Assembly: GCF_015840715.1 (NCBI RefSeq)
Contig: NZ_CP060397.1
Coordinates: 2,004,686 to 2,068,685 of the forward strand
Length of the DNA stretch: 64,000 nucleotides
Reading direction: 5' to 3'
Origin: Synechococcus sp. CBW1004
GTDB lineage: Bacteria; Cyanobacteriota; Cyanobacteriia; PCC-6307; Cyanobiaceae
Of this stretch, positions 10,225 to 19,700 are shown piece by piece (within the stretch, counting starts at the first letter, position 1; each line of letters starts with the position of its first letter). Under the pieces are notes generated by a model. That model saw nothing but the letters and a program-made list of their open reading frames with translations. It made no database searches and had not been told where the DNA came from. The translations under genes and the position numbers were made by a program.

Positions 10225-10779
10225 TCATTCGTTGGCCCAGGTTTCCGTGTTGGGGTCGCGGCGCACGGTGCGGCGCTCCAGCTCCAGCCGCGGCACCCGG
10301 GGCAGCAGCTCCAGGAAGGCCAGGCCCAGGGTCGTGAACGCTATCGAGCTGCGGCACCAGCGCATCACGCTCTCCAGCCGCAGCTGGCCGAAGTCGGGGT
10401 GGCAGCGCACATCCATCTGCAGATGCTGCTCGGCAGGCAGCTGCATGGGGCCGGACACCATCAGGCAGAGGCCGCCGCGGCTGATGTCGAGGATGTCGGC
10501 CAGGAACCAGCGCCCCTGTGGCTGGCCGCCGGCATCAAGCAGGCGCAGGGCGATCGGGCGGCTGGCCTGCACCGGGTAGCGCTCCAGCCGCCGGTGCTCC
10601 TGTCCCAGCCATTCGCCGCGGTCGGGGGGCGCCAGCAGCACACAGGGATCGCTGGCCGCCGGGGGCGCCGTCTGGGGCGGGGAATCCGCGGATGACGGCG
10701 GCTCCGGATTCGCGTCGAGACGCCCCGCCAGCCAGGCCCTGGCTTCGGCGTCGCCGCTGCTGGGCTGGGGCTCGACCAT
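10225..10779 (-). CDS. PilZ-domain protein (c-di-GMP binding candidate)
   Basis: 184 residues from the ATG at 10779, chosen because GGGAG lies 5 bases upstream; another ATG at 10800 is in frame. The N-terminal 60 residues are Pro/Ser/Ala-rich and look disordered. The rest is a PilZ domain: the first binding motif is in RRLERYPVQASRP (RxxxR) and the second in DILDISRGGLCL ((D/N)xSxxG), both intact, so c-di-GMP binding is plausible. The C-terminus is charged. It converges on ureC and is divergent from the ATP-grasp gene, so it is probably transcribed alone. The target process is unknown, but other c-di-GMP genes lie in this window (19064-26952 and 53778-58217). Confidence 0.85.
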   Translation of the reverse strand: MVEPQPSSGDAEARAWLAGRLDANPEPPSSADSPPQTAPPAASDPCVLLAPPDRGEWLGQEHRRLERYPVQASRPIALRLLDAGGQPQGRWFLADILDISRGGLCLMVSGPMQLPAEQHLQMDVRCHPDFGQLRLESVMRWCRSSIAFTTLGLAFLELLPRVPRLELERRTVRRDPNTETWANE

Positions 10780-10960
10780 GACTGCTCCCACTGCCCCCAT
10801 TGTGCCCCGATTCTGGCCGGTGAGCTCGTCGTTGCCCGATCAGAGGGGCGGCCTGTGACCTGAGCTCCGATCGGCCCTGGCCTGACGCCCTCAACCTGTA
10901 GCAACAGGCACCGGGCGGGCCGCTGCCGCGCTGCAGGATCGCGCCAACGGCAGCCCGTTC

Positions 10961-12472
10961 ATGTTCACGCATTATCGGCCCAACCACGGGTACGACGAGT
11001 ACTTCAGCTCCGTCGATCAGCCCCGCGCCTCGCTGCGTCCCCTGCTCTCCTCGCTCGGGCAGATGGGCCTCGCCCAGCTCAACCAGAACCACGCTGCCGC
11101 CGCCATGCTGCTCAAGCGGCTGGGGGCCACCTTCCGGCTCAATGACTCCGGCAGCAAGGGAGTGGAGCGGATTCTTCCCTTCGACCCCCTGCCACGCCTG
11201 ATCGGTGCAGCGGAGTGGCAACGGTTGGAGAAGGGGCTGATCCAGCGCCTGGAGGCCATCGACCGGTTTCTGGCCGATGTCTACGGCGAGGGGCGGATCA
11301 TGGCCGATGGCGTCGTGCCCCGCGAGGACGTCGAGAGCTCCCACGGCTGGCGACCCCAGATGCAGGGAGTGACGCCGCCGCTGGGGCGCTGGTGCCACAT
11401 CTCCGGACTGGATCTGGTGCGCGATGGTGAGGGCACCTGGCGGGTGCTGGAGGACAACCTGCGCTGCCCCTCGGGGGTGGCCTATTTCCTCGAGAACCGG
11501 CGGGTGATGAAGCGCATCTTCCCCAGCCTGTTCGCCGGCCGCACCGTGCAGCCGATCGACAACTACGCCTCGCAGCTGCTGCAGACCCTGCGCGAACTCG
11601 CCCCCTGGACCGACACACCGAAGGTGGTGCTGCTCACGCCGGGGGTGTTCAACAGCGCCTACTTCGAGCACAGCTACCTGGCCCAGCAGATGGGCATCCC
11701 CCTGGTGGAGGGTCGCGATCTGGTCTGTGAGGGGGATCGGGTGTGGATCCGCAGCACCAGCGGCCTGGAGCCGGTGGATGTCATCTACCGCCGCATCGAC
11801 GATGACTTCCTCGACCCTGATGTGTTCCGCTCGGATTCACTGCTCGGGGTGCGCGGGCTGATGTCCTGCCTGCGGGCCGGTCGGGTGGCGATCGCGAATG
11901 CGCCCGGCACCGGCGTGGCCGACGACAAGCTCATCTATGCCTATGTGCCGCAGATGATCCGCTATTACCTCGATGAGGAGCCGATCATCGAGAACGTGCC
12001 CACCTACCTCTGCTCCCGCCCGGATGATCGCGCCTATGTGCTCGAGAATCTGCCCAATCTGGTGGTGAAGGCCGTGGCTGAAGCCGGCGGTTACGGCATG
12101 CTCATCGGCCCCCACGCCAGCCGCGAGCAGATCAGTGAATTCGCCGCCAAGATCGAGGCCGATCCGCGCAACTACATCGCTCAGCCGACGCTGGAGCTCT
12201 CCACCGTTCCCTCGCTGAGTGAAGGAGAGATCTATCCCTGCCATGTCGATCTGCGCCCCTATGTGCTGCGGGGCAAGGGGGCCTGGGTCACCCCCGGAGG
12301 GCTGACGCGGGTGGCGCTGCGGCGCGGCTCGCTGGTGGTGAACTCCTCCCAGGGAGGCGGCTGCAAGGACACCTGGATCATCGATGATCGCAGCGAACCG
12401 GGTCGTGATCCAGCCGGCCAGAGCCAGAGCTCCGCTGCCGGGGCCTTCGGCCTGGAGGTGTCCTCATGCTGA
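10961..12472 (+). CDS. Circularly permuted ATP-grasp protein (DUF404/DUF407 family)
   Basis: 503 residues starting MFTHYRPNHGYDEYFSS. It belongs to the circularly permuted ATP-grasp family predicted to form amide/peptide bonds; no substrate is established. Recognisable parts: ERILPFDPLPRLIGAAEW, FLADVYGEGRIMADGVVP, the nucleotide/metal segment VLEDNLRCPSGVAYFLENR, VDVIYRRIDDDFLDP, ANAPGTGVADDKLIY and VVKAVAEAGGYGMLIGP. The C-terminal region WVTPGGLTRVALRRGSLVVN is also typical. The stop overlaps the start of the alpha-E gene by 7 bases, so the two are translationally coupled, and a transglutaminase gene follows, the classic partner set for this family. Confidence 0.9.
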   Translation: MFTHYRPNHGYDEYFSSVDQPRASLRPLLSSLGQMGLAQLNQNHAAAAMLLKRLGATFRLNDSGSKGVERILPFDPLPRLIGAAEWQRLEKGLIQRLEAIDRFLADVYGEGRIMADGVVPREDVESSHGWRPQMQGVTPPLGRWCHISGLDLVRDGEGTWRVLEDNLRCPSGVAYFLENRRVMKRIFPSLFAGRTVQPIDNYASQLLQTLRELAPWTDTPKVVLLTPGVFNSAYFEHSYLAQQMGIPLVEGRDLVCEGDRVWIRSTSGLEPVDVIYRRIDDDFLDPDVFRSDSLLGVRGLMSCLRAGRVAIANAPGTGVADDKLIYAYVPQMIRYYLDEEPIIENVPTYLCSRPDDRAYVLENLPNLVVKAVAEAGGYGMLIGPHASREQISEFAAKIEADPRNYIAQPTLELSTVPSLSEGEIYPCHVDLRPYVLRGKGAWVTPGGLTRVALRRGSLVVNSSQGGGCKDTWIIDDRSEPGRDPAGQSQSSAAGAFGLEVSSC

Positions 12473-13458
12473 GCCGCGTCGCCGATTCGCTCTACTGGAT
12501 CAATCGCTATCTCGAGCGCGCCGAGAACATCTCCCGCTTCGTCGAGGTGAGCGAGGCGATGGCGCTCGACTGCCCGCCCGGCAGTGCCGAACCCTGGCTG
12601 CCGCTGATCGATGCCAGCGGCGACCGGGAGCTGTTCGATCGCCTCTGCCCCCGGGGCACTCCTGAGGATGTGGTGCAGTTTCTGGTGCGCGATGAGCGCA
12701 ACCCCAGCAGTGTCGTCAACTGCATCGCCATCGCCCGCGAGAACGCTCGCCAGATCCGCGATGTGATCACCACCGAGATGTGGGAGCAGATCAACGCCGT
12801 CTACTGGAACCTGCAGGAGGACAGCTTCTGGCATCAGCCGCCCCAGGAGCAGCTGCGCGAGATCCGGCGCGCCTGCCAGCTCTTCTACGGCATCACCGAT
12901 GCCACCCTCAGCCGCGATCTCTCCTGGCAGTTCAGCCGGCTCGGGCGGCTGCTGGAGCGGGCCGACAAGACGACCCGCATCCTCGACGTGAAGTACTTCC
13001 TGCTGCTGCCCAGCCCCGAGGAGGTGGGCGGCGTGCTCGATGAACTGCAGTGGATCGCCCTGCTGCGCACCGCCGGTGCCTATCAGATGTTCCGCCAGTC
13101 GCAGCAGCGGGCGATCGCTCCCGAGCCGGTGGCAGCCTTCCTTCTGCTCGATCCGATCTTCCCCCGCTCCGTGCGCTACTGCCTCGAGCGGATCAGCGAG
13201 ACGCTGCGCATCATCCGCGGCAGCTCGGTGCCGGGTTGCCCGGACGACCTGGAATGCCTGATGGGCCTGGTGCTGGCACGCTGGAGCTACACCCGCATCG
13301 AGGAGCTGATCGCCACCGGTCTGCACGAGGCGATCGACATCCTGCAGCAGGATCTCAACCGCCTGCATGACCTGATCGAGCAGCGCTATTTCATCGCTGC
13401 CAGCCCCGCGGCCCCCACACCCCGCGTCGCCGTCAGTCTCCAGCTTTCCCGGTCCTAG
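12466..13458 (+). CDS. Alpha-E domain protein (DUF403)
   Basis: 330 residues, all-helical alpha-E family, beginning MLSRVADSLYWINRYLERAENISRFVEV, which is the family signature. Other typical segments are ENARQIRDVITTEMWEQINAVYW, FSRLGRLLERADKTTRILDVKYF and FPRSVRYCLERISETLRII. The start overlaps the ATP-grasp stop (ATGCTGA), and the transglutaminase gene follows 3 bp after the stop. Alpha-E proteins almost always travel with ATP-grasp and transglutaminase partners and are thought to be part of the same peptide-forming or modifying complex, but the chemistry has not been shown to my knowledge. Confidence 0.92.
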   Translation: MLSRVADSLYWINRYLERAENISRFVEVSEAMALDCPPGSAEPWLPLIDASGDRELFDRLCPRGTPEDVVQFLVRDERNPSSVVNCIAIARENARQIRDVITTEMWEQINAVYWNLQEDSFWHQPPQEQLREIRRACQLFYGITDATLSRDLSWQFSRLGRLLERADKTTRILDVKYFLLLPSPEEVGGVLDELQWIALLRTAGAYQMFRQSQQRAIAPEPVAAFLLLDPIFPRSVRYCLERISETLRIIRGSSVPGCPDDLECLMGLVLARWSYTRIEELIATGLHEAIDILQQDLNRLHDLIEQRYFIAASPAAPTPRVAVSLQLSRS

Positions 13459-13461
13459 GCC

Positions 13462-14406
13462 ATGCGCGCTCGCGTTCAACACACCCTCACCTATCGCTAC
13501 AGCACGCCGGTGCTGCTGGGGCCGCATCGCTTCTGCCTCAAGCCCCGCGGTCATGGTTTTCAGCGCCTGCTCGACTTCCGGCTGACGATCAGCCCCCAGC
13601 CCTCCTGGCTCTATCCGCTCGTCGCCGCCAGCGGTGATGAGATCCTGCGGGCCCGCTTCTTCGGCAGCACCGACCACTTCGAGGTGCGCGCCATCAGCGA
13701 GGTGGAGACCCAGTGGCCGCCCGATCTGCTCCAGTGCCTGGAGGATCGGGAACCGGCCCTCCCCTATCCGGTGGGCCAGCTCAACAGCGACCTCGCCGGC
13801 TCCCTGCAGGGCTGGCTGCCCAATGGCCAGCACGATCCGGCGGCGGTCGATCTGGCCCAGGAGGCGCTGATGGGCAGCGATCAGCGGGCCCTGATGTTCC
13901 TGCAGCAGCTCGTCGAGATCATCCAGGACCGGGTCAAATACACGCAGCGCCATGTCGGCCCTGCCTGGCCGGCGGGCCGCACCCTCAAGGAGCGCGTGGG
14001 CTCCTGCCGGGATCTGGCGATGCTGATGATCGAGGCCTGCCGCTGCGTCGGGCTGCCGGCCCGCTTCGTCAGCGGCTACCACCTGGTGGAGCCGAAGCCC
14101 GAGCGTTACGACCTGCATGCCTGGGCCGAGGTGTATCTGCAGGGGGCGGGCTGGCGTGGCTTCGATCCCAGCGGCCGCGGCGCCATCGATGATCGCTACA
14201 TCACCCTGGCCACCTCCTCCAAACCGCTGCTCACCGCCGCCGTGAACGGCAGTTTCTCGGGCAGCGAGCGGGTGGAGAGCGAGCTGGAGTGGAGCATCGA
14301 GGCGGAGGTGCTCGACGGCGACCTCGATGCAGGCGTCGGATCGCTCCCCTTCAACAGTGTCGGCTCGGTTCCGCAGGCGGTGGCCGTCTCCGGAAACCTC
14401 CCTTAA
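13462..14406 (+). CDS. Transglutaminase-like cysteine peptidase family protein
   Basis: 314 residues: an N-terminal bacterial transglutaminase-associated beta domain (MRARVQHTLTYRYSTPVLLG, about residues 1-90) and a transglutaminase/papain-like core. The catalytic triad is visible: Cys in VGSCRDLAMLMIEACR, His in YDLHAWAEVYLQGAGW and Asp in GFDPSGRGAIDDRY. Third gene of the ATP-grasp/alpha-E/transglutaminase operon, 3 bp after the alpha-E gene. In many bacteria this module is fused to a DUF2126 amidoligase; here the DUF2126 part is a separate gene at 16913, beyond glgP. Confidence 0.92.
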   Translation: MRARVQHTLTYRYSTPVLLGPHRFCLKPRGHGFQRLLDFRLTISPQPSWLYPLVAASGDEILRARFFGSTDHFEVRAISEVETQWPPDLLQCLEDREPALPYPVGQLNSDLAGSLQGWLPNGQHDPAAVDLAQEALMGSDQRALMFLQQLVEIIQDRVKYTQRHVGPAWPAGRTLKERVGSCRDLAMLMIEACRCVGLPARFVSGYHLVEPKPERYDLHAWAEVYLQGAGWRGFDPSGRGAIDDRYITLATSSKPLLTAAVNGSFSGSERVESELEWSIEAEVLDGDLDAGVGSLPFNSVGSVPQAVAVSGNLP

Positions 14407-14484
14407 GACTCGGATCCTGTAGCGGATCCTGCAGCGCTCAGCCCCTGCCGCCGATCAGACCGGTTCCCACTTTCCTTCCCATCC

Positions 14485-16893
14485 ATGACTGCCACCGTGA
14501 CGGGCTCCGGCTCGGGTCTGGCCGAGTCGATGCGGCGCCATCTCTTCTCCAGCCAGGCCAAATCGCCGTCCCTCGCCACCGCCCACGATCACTACCTCTG
14601 CCTGTCCCTGGCGGTGCGTGATCGGCTGCTCGCCAGCTGGGTGGATACGGCGGAGGTGTACACGCGCCAGCACGTGCGCACGGCGGTCTATCTCTCGGCC
14701 GAATACCTGCTCGGCCCCCATCTCGAGAACAATCTGGTCAACCTCGGCCTGCGCCAGGAGGCGGAGAGTGCCTGCGCCGAGCTGGGCCTTTCGCTCGACG
14801 AACTGCTGGCCCAGGAGCCGGAGCCGGGCCTCGGCAACGGCGGGCTGGGCCGCCTGGCGGCCTGCTTCCAGGAGTCGATGGCCAGCCTGGAGCTGCCGGC
14901 GATCGGCTACGGCATCCGCTATGAGTTCGGTATCTTCCGCCAGCAGATCGGCCCCAACGGCCAGCTGGAAAGCACCGATCCCTGGCTGGCGGGAGGCAAC
15001 CCCTGGGAGGTGATCCGGCCCGAGTGGAGCTACCCGGTGCAGATCGGGGGGCACACGGTGATCGGCGTCGCCCACGACACGCCGATCCTGGGTTATGGCG
15101 TGCACACCGCCAACACGCTGCGCCTCTGGTCGGCGCAGGCGCCGGATTCGTTTGATTTCGCCTCCTTCAATGCCGGCGACTACACGCGGGCGGTGCTGCA
15201 GAAGGTGCAGTCGGAAACGCTCTCGAAGGTGCTCTATCCCAATGATGAGATGGAGCAGGGCAAGCGCCTGCGTCTCAGTCAGCAGATCTTCTTCGTCAGC
15301 TGTTCGCTGCAGGACATGTTCCGCATCCTGCAGGGCCAGGGCCTCGCTCCCTCTGAGTTCCACCGCAAGTTCGCGGTGCAGCTCAACGACACCCACCCCG
15401 CCATCGCGGTGGCTGAGCTGATGCGGCTGCTGATCGACCAGCACCAGCTCGACTGGGAGCAGGCCTGGACGATCACGACGTCGGCGATCAGCTACACCAA
15501 CCACACCCTGTTGCCGGAGGCGCTCGAGTGCTGGGGCCTGGAGCTGTTCGGCTCGCTCCTGCCGCGCCATCTCGAGATCATCTACGAAATCAACGCCCGC
15601 TTCCTGCGCATGGTGCGGCTGCGCCATCCGGGTCGCCCGGATCTGCTCGAGAAGCTGTCCCTGATCCAGGAGGGGCCGCAGCGCAAGGTGCGCATGGCCC
15701 ATCTGGCGGTGGTGGGCAGCCATCAGGTGAACGGCGTGGCGGCGCTGCACAGCGACCTGCTGGTGAAGAACCTGTTTGCCGACTTCGCCGCCCTCTGGCC
15801 GGACCGATTCACCAACATCACCAACGGCGTCACACCCCGGCGCTGGCTGGCGGTGGCCAATCCCGGTCTGTCGGCCCTGCTCGATGAGGCGATCGGCACC
15901 GGCTGGACCCGTGATCTCGAGCAGCTGCGCCGGCTGGAGCCCTTCGCCGCCGATCCCGCCTTCCAGGAGCGCTGGGCGCAGGTGAAGATGCGCGCCAAGG
16001 AGCGCCTGGCGGCCACGATCCGCAGTGAGACCGGGGTGCTGGTGGATCCGGGCAGCCTGTTCGATGTGCAGGTGAAGCGCATCCACGAATACAAGCGCCA
16101 GCACCTGGCGGCCCTGCAGATCGTCGAGCGCTACCTGCGTCTGCGGGCCGGCGAGGATCTGCCGCCGCGCACAGTGATCTTCGGCGGCAAGGCGGCGCCG
16201 GGCTATGCGATGGCCAAGCTGATCATCCGCCTGATCGTCGGCATCGCCGAGATCGTGAACATCGATCCGGCCATCGATGGGCGCCTGCGTGTGGTGTTCC
16301 TGCCCAACTTCAACGTCAGCCTCGGGCAGCGCATCTATCCGGCGGTGGACCTCTCCGAGCAGATCTCGACGGCGGGGATGGAGGCCTCCGGCACCGGCAA
16401 CATGAAGATGAGCCTCAACGGCGCGCTCACGATCGGCACTCTCGATGGCGCCAACGTCGAGATCCGCGATCTGGTGGGTCATGACAACTTCTTCCTGTTC
16501 GGCCATACCGCCGAGCAGCTGGCCTCGATCAACCAGGCCGGCTATCACCCGATGCCGTGGCTCGAGAACGATCCCGTCGCCCGCGAGGCGATCGAGCTGA
16601 TCGGGTCGGGCCACTTCAGCGAAGGCGACTGTGATCTGTTCCATCCGCTGCTGGCCAACCTCTGCGGCAGCGATCCGTTCCGGGTGTGTTCCGATCTCGG
16701 CGACTATCGCCGCGCCCAGAACGATGTGGATGCGGTCTGGTGCGATCCCGAGCGCTGGCGCCGTATGTCGGTGCTGAACACGGCCCGCTGCGGCCACTTC
16801 AGCAGTGATCGCTCGATCCGCGAGTACGCCGAGCGCATCTGGAAGGTGCAGCCGGTGCCCATCTCCTCCTGCAGCCTGGTGCCCGATGCCTGA
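14485..16893 (+). CDS. glgP: Glycogen phosphorylase
   Basis: Pyridoxal-phosphate enzyme that releases glucose-1-phosphate from glycogen. 802 residues, slightly shorter than the typical 830-850, with the difference at the N-terminus. The start MTATVTGSGSGLAESMRRHL is the first ATG of the frame. Landmarks: RTAVYLSAEYLLGPHLENNL, GNGGLGRLAACFQESMASL, NDTHPAIAVAELMRLL, NITNGVTPRRWL, VQVKRIHEYKRQHL and the PLP-lysine region EASGTGNMKMSLNGALTIGT. All look intact. The gene sits between the transglutaminase and DUF2126 genes; 19 bp separate it from the latter, so co-transcription is likely although no metabolic link is known. Confidence 0.97.
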   Translation: MTATVTGSGSGLAESMRRHLFSSQAKSPSLATAHDHYLCLSLAVRDRLLASWVDTAEVYTRQHVRTAVYLSAEYLLGPHLENNLVNLGLRQEAESACAELGLSLDELLAQEPEPGLGNGGLGRLAACFQESMASLELPAIGYGIRYEFGIFRQQIGPNGQLESTDPWLAGGNPWEVIRPEWSYPVQIGGHTVIGVAHDTPILGYGVHTANTLRLWSAQAPDSFDFASFNAGDYTRAVLQKVQSETLSKVLYPNDEMEQGKRLRLSQQIFFVSCSLQDMFRILQGQGLAPSEFHRKFAVQLNDTHPAIAVAELMRLLIDQHQLDWEQAWTITTSAISYTNHTLLPEALECWGLELFGSLLPRHLEIIYEINARFLRMVRLRHPGRPDLLEKLSLIQEGPQRKVRMAHLAVVGSHQVNGVAALHSDLLVKNLFADFAALWPDRFTNITNGVTPRRWLAVANPGLSALLDEAIGTGWTRDLEQLRRLEPFAADPAFQERWAQVKMRAKERLAATIRSETGVLVDPGSLFDVQVKRIHEYKRQHLAALQIVERYLRLRAGEDLPPRTVIFGGKAAPGYAMAKLIIRLIVGIAEIVNIDPAIDGRLRVVFLPNFNVSLGQRIYPAVDLSEQISTAGMEASGTGNMKMSLNGALTIGTLDGANVEIRDLVGHDNFFLFGHTAEQLASINQAGYHPMPWLENDPVAREAIELIGSGHFSEGDCDLFHPLLANLCGSDPFRVCSDLGDYRRAQNDVDAVWCDPERWRRMSVLNTARCGHFSSDRSIREYAERIWKVQPVPISSCSLVPDA

Positions 16894-16912
16894 TCGTTCA
16901 GGAGCCCTGTGG

Positions 16913-19033
16913 ATGGACGCCGTGGCGCGCACGGCGGAGGAGCGGCTGCAGCGTGCCGGAATCCAGCTCACCCTCGGCGGCGAACCGACGGTGGTGCCCT
17001 TCGATCCGGTCGGCCCCGAGTGGAGTGTGGCCGCCGATGGTCCCGCCAAGCTGGAGGTGGCCCGGCGTCTGGCCCGCGAGCTGCAGCAGCGGGCCTGGCC
17101 CGGCAGCACGTTGATGTTCTGTCCGGGCAAGCGCTACGAGGGCGAGGTGAACCCCCGCTGGGCCCTGCGCCTGATCAGCGGTGCTGGCGGCCGGCCTCCG
17201 GTGCGCTGGCCGCAGCCCTGTCAGCCGGGGCTGCGCGGCCGCCTGCCCCGGCCCGAGGAGGGGCCCGCCTGGCTGGCGCGGCTGGGGCGCCAGCTGGGGA
17301 TCACCCTGCTGCCACTGCCCCTGCGGGATCCGCTCGATCCGCTGCGGCGGGTCTGGGCGGTGCCGCTGAGCGCCGCGTTCGAGGAGCCGGAGCCGGGGGG
17401 TGAGGCGCCAGATCCTGAGGAGGCCCCGATCCGCTGGCTGCCGGCGGTGTGGGAGCTGGCCGAGGAGCTGCGGGAGCTCACCGGTGCCCCCGGGCCGGCC
17501 GGTCTTCGCCTGCCGCTGGAGCACATGCCGGAGGAGATTCCGCGCCAGGTGCTCACCATGGAGATCGATGCCGAGGGCTGGGAGCTGTTCCTGCCACCGC
17601 TGGTCCGACGCCCCCTGGAGCTGCTGCTCCAGGCGATCGCCGACAGCCTGGCGGCGGATGGGGCGTCGGTCGAGGGCCAGGCCGATCTGGCGGCGCCTCG
17701 GCTCAGCGGCGTGCTGCCGGTGGATGCGATGCCCCACTGGCAGGTGCTCGGCCTGACGGCCGATCCCGGCGTGCTCGAGATCAACCTGCCGGTCTGCCAC
17801 AGCTGGGGCGATTACCACGGCTGGCTGCAGCTGCTCGAGCAGCTCTGCGCGGTGGTGGGGCTGCGCAGCTGGAAGCCCGGTCCCGGCGGCTGGCCGCTGA
17901 GCACCGGCGGCGGCAACCATCTGCTCTGGGGCGGTCCCGACCTGGCGCGGCATCCCTTCTTCTGCCGGCCCGCCTGGCTGGTGGGCATCCTGCGCTACTG
18001 GCAGTGGCATCCGTCGCTCTCCTATCTGTTCTGCGGTCCTTCCGTGGGGCCCGCCTCCCAGTCGCCCCGCCCCGATGAGGTGGCCGGCATCCCCTTCGAT
18101 CTGGAGCTCGCCTACCGCTGCCTGGAGGAGGCGGACGACGGCCGTGACCCGGACGATCCCCGCGGCGATCACCGGGCTCTGATCGGCGAGACGTTGCGCC
18201 ATCTGCATGCCGACAAGAGCGGCAACAATCACCGCAGCGAGATCAGCTTCGACAAGTTCTGGAACCCCGCGGCGCCCGGTGGTTGCCAGGGGCTCGTGGA
18301 GTTCCGGGCGCTGGAGAGTCTGCCCGAGGCCCGGTGGAGCAGCGCCGTGGCCCTGCTCTGGAGTGCCCTGGCGGCCCATCTGCTCGAGCCGGCCCATCGC
18401 CCCGCCGCCCTGAGGGACTGGGGCGCGGAGCTCCACGATCGTCTGCTGCTGCCCAGCCAGCTGTGGGCTGATCTGGAGGCGGTGCTCGCCGACCTGGCTG
18501 CCGACGGTCTGGTGCTGGAGCCGGAGATCTACCGGCGCATCTGGGAGTGGCGCTTCCCGCCGCTGCTGCAGTGGAGCCGGAACGACTGGGTCGTGGAGAT
18601 CCGCCAGGCCCTGGAGCCCTGGCCGCTGATCTGTGACACGCCGGTGGAGGGGGGCTTCACCAGCCGCTTCGTCGACGCCTCGCTGCGGCGGCTCGAAATC
18701 AGTGTGAGCGAGGCGATGCGGCGTGAGGGGGCGATCGTGCTGCAGGGCCGGCCCCTGCCGCTGGACGCCGAGCCGCTGGCTGTGCGCTACCGGCACCAGC
18801 GCCTCTATCCGTGCCTGCATCCGGCGATCGAACCGCAGCTGCCGTTGCGGTTGGAGCTCCATACCCCCGACGGCGTGGTGCTGTTCCAGCTCACCGATGC
18901 CGACACCCACTTCTCGCCGCTGGCCGGCACCGAGGACCCGCTGCCTCGGGATACTCAGGCGGGACGGGCCGCAGCCCCCTGGGACGGCCGCATCCGTCCA
19001 GGCGATGTGACCCTGGACCTCCGCCTGGGCTGA
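16913..19033 (+). CDS. DUF2126 family protein (putative amidoligase), stand-alone
   Basis: 706 residues from the ATG at 16913 (MDAVARTAEERLQRAGIQLT), chosen because AGGAG lies 8 bases upstream; an ATG at 16886, overlapping the glgP stop, is the alternative. It matches the DUF2126 half of long transglutaminase-DUF2126 proteins: LTLGGEPTVVPFD, the segment FCPGKRYEGEVNPRWALRLI, PVCHSWGDYHGWLQLLEQL, STGGGNHLLWGGPD (the GGGNH signature of COOH-NH2 ligases), DKSGNNHRSEISFDKFWNP and QGLVEFRALES. The usual transglutaminase domain is missing from this polypeptide and is supplied as a separate gene at 13462. Function is inferred only; no substrate is known. Confidence 0.88.
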   Translation: MDAVARTAEERLQRAGIQLTLGGEPTVVPFDPVGPEWSVAADGPAKLEVARRLARELQQRAWPGSTLMFCPGKRYEGEVNPRWALRLISGAGGRPPVRWPQPCQPGLRGRLPRPEEGPAWLARLGRQLGITLLPLPLRDPLDPLRRVWAVPLSAAFEEPEPGGEAPDPEEAPIRWLPAVWELAEELRELTGAPGPAGLRLPLEHMPEEIPRQVLTMEIDAEGWELFLPPLVRRPLELLLQAIADSLAADGASVEGQADLAAPRLSGVLPVDAMPHWQVLGLTADPGVLEINLPVCHSWGDYHGWLQLLEQLCAVVGLRSWKPGPGGWPLSTGGGNHLLWGGPDLARHPFFCRPAWLVGILRYWQWHPSLSYLFCGPSVGPASQSPRPDEVAGIPFDLELAYRCLEEADDGRDPDDPRGDHRALIGETLRHLHADKSGNNHRSEISFDKFWNPAAPGGCQGLVEFRALESLPEARWSSAVALLWSALAAHLLEPAHRPAALRDWGAELHDRLLLPSQLWADLEAVLADLAADGLVLEPEIYRRIWEWRFPPLLQWSRNDWVVEIRQALEPWPLICDTPVEGGFTSRFVDASLRRLEISVSEAMRREGAIVLQGRPLPLDAEPLAVRYRHQRLYPCLHPAIEPQLPLRLELHTPDGVVLFQLTDADTHFSPLAGTEDPLPRDTQAGRAAAPWDGRIRPGDVTLDLRLG

Positions 19034-19063
19034 CGCCGAGCGGGGGGCTGAACAGGGTTCCGT

Positions 19064-19700
19064 TCAGGCCGCCACCACCCGGTTGCGACCTGCCGCCTTG
19101 GCGGCGTAGAGGTTCTGGTCGATCCTCTGGAACCAGGCTTCCTCGCTCTCCCCCGCCTGGTGCTGGGCGACGCCGAAGCTGGCGGTCACGGCGCCGGCCC
19201 CGGGGAAGGGAGCGGCGGCGACCCCATGCCGCAGCTGTTCGGCCAGAGCGGCGGCGGCCTGCTGGTCGCTGTGGGGCAGCAGGATCACGAACTCCTCCCC
19301 GCCCCAGCGCCCGAAGCCATCGCTGCGGCGCAGCGTCTGCCCGATGCGCCGACAGAACTCGATCAGCACCTGATCGCCCACCGGATGGCCGTAGCGATCA
19401 TTGATGCTCTTGAATCCGTCGAGATCGCAGAGGATCAGGCTGAGCGGTTCGCCATAGCGACTGGATCGCTCGATCGACGCCTGGATCACGGTCTCCAGGT
19501 GACGGCGGTTCCAGATCCCTGTCAGACCATCGGTGGTGGCGAGCTGCTCAAGCTGCTGATTGGCGGCCATCAACTGGCGTTCAAAACGCTTGCGTTCGCT
19601 GATGTCGCGGCTCACGCCGAGCAGCCGTTCAAAGCGCCCGTCGCGATCGAACAGGGGCAGCGCATTCACCTCGGTCCAGATGGTGGAGCCATCTTTGCAG
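19064..19700 (-). pseudogene. 3' fragment of a giant PAS/GGDEF/EAL gene: C-terminal diguanylate cyclase domain
   Basis: End of a gene cut by the IS66 element at 19701. The fragment holds the tail of a PAS domain (KDGSTIWTEVNALPLFDRDG, then the PAC segment LLGVSRDISERKRFERQL) and a full GGDEF domain of about 160 residues. The catalytic motif is GGEEF (FGRWGGEEFVILL) and the RxxD inhibitory site (RRSD, five residues upstream) is present. Joining across the IS, with one copy of the 8-bp duplication, gives an in-frame EYYC-KDGSTIW. An internal ATG (MNALPLF) could still yield a 201-residue protein with an intact GGDEF domain, so residual activity is possible, but I see no evidence of expression. 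Confidence 0.88.

Noticed and set aside
19047-19067. Inverted repeat CTGAAC/GTTCAG between the convergent DUF2126 and GGDEF genes
   Set aside because: Six-bp stem with no T-run on either strand; could be chance.
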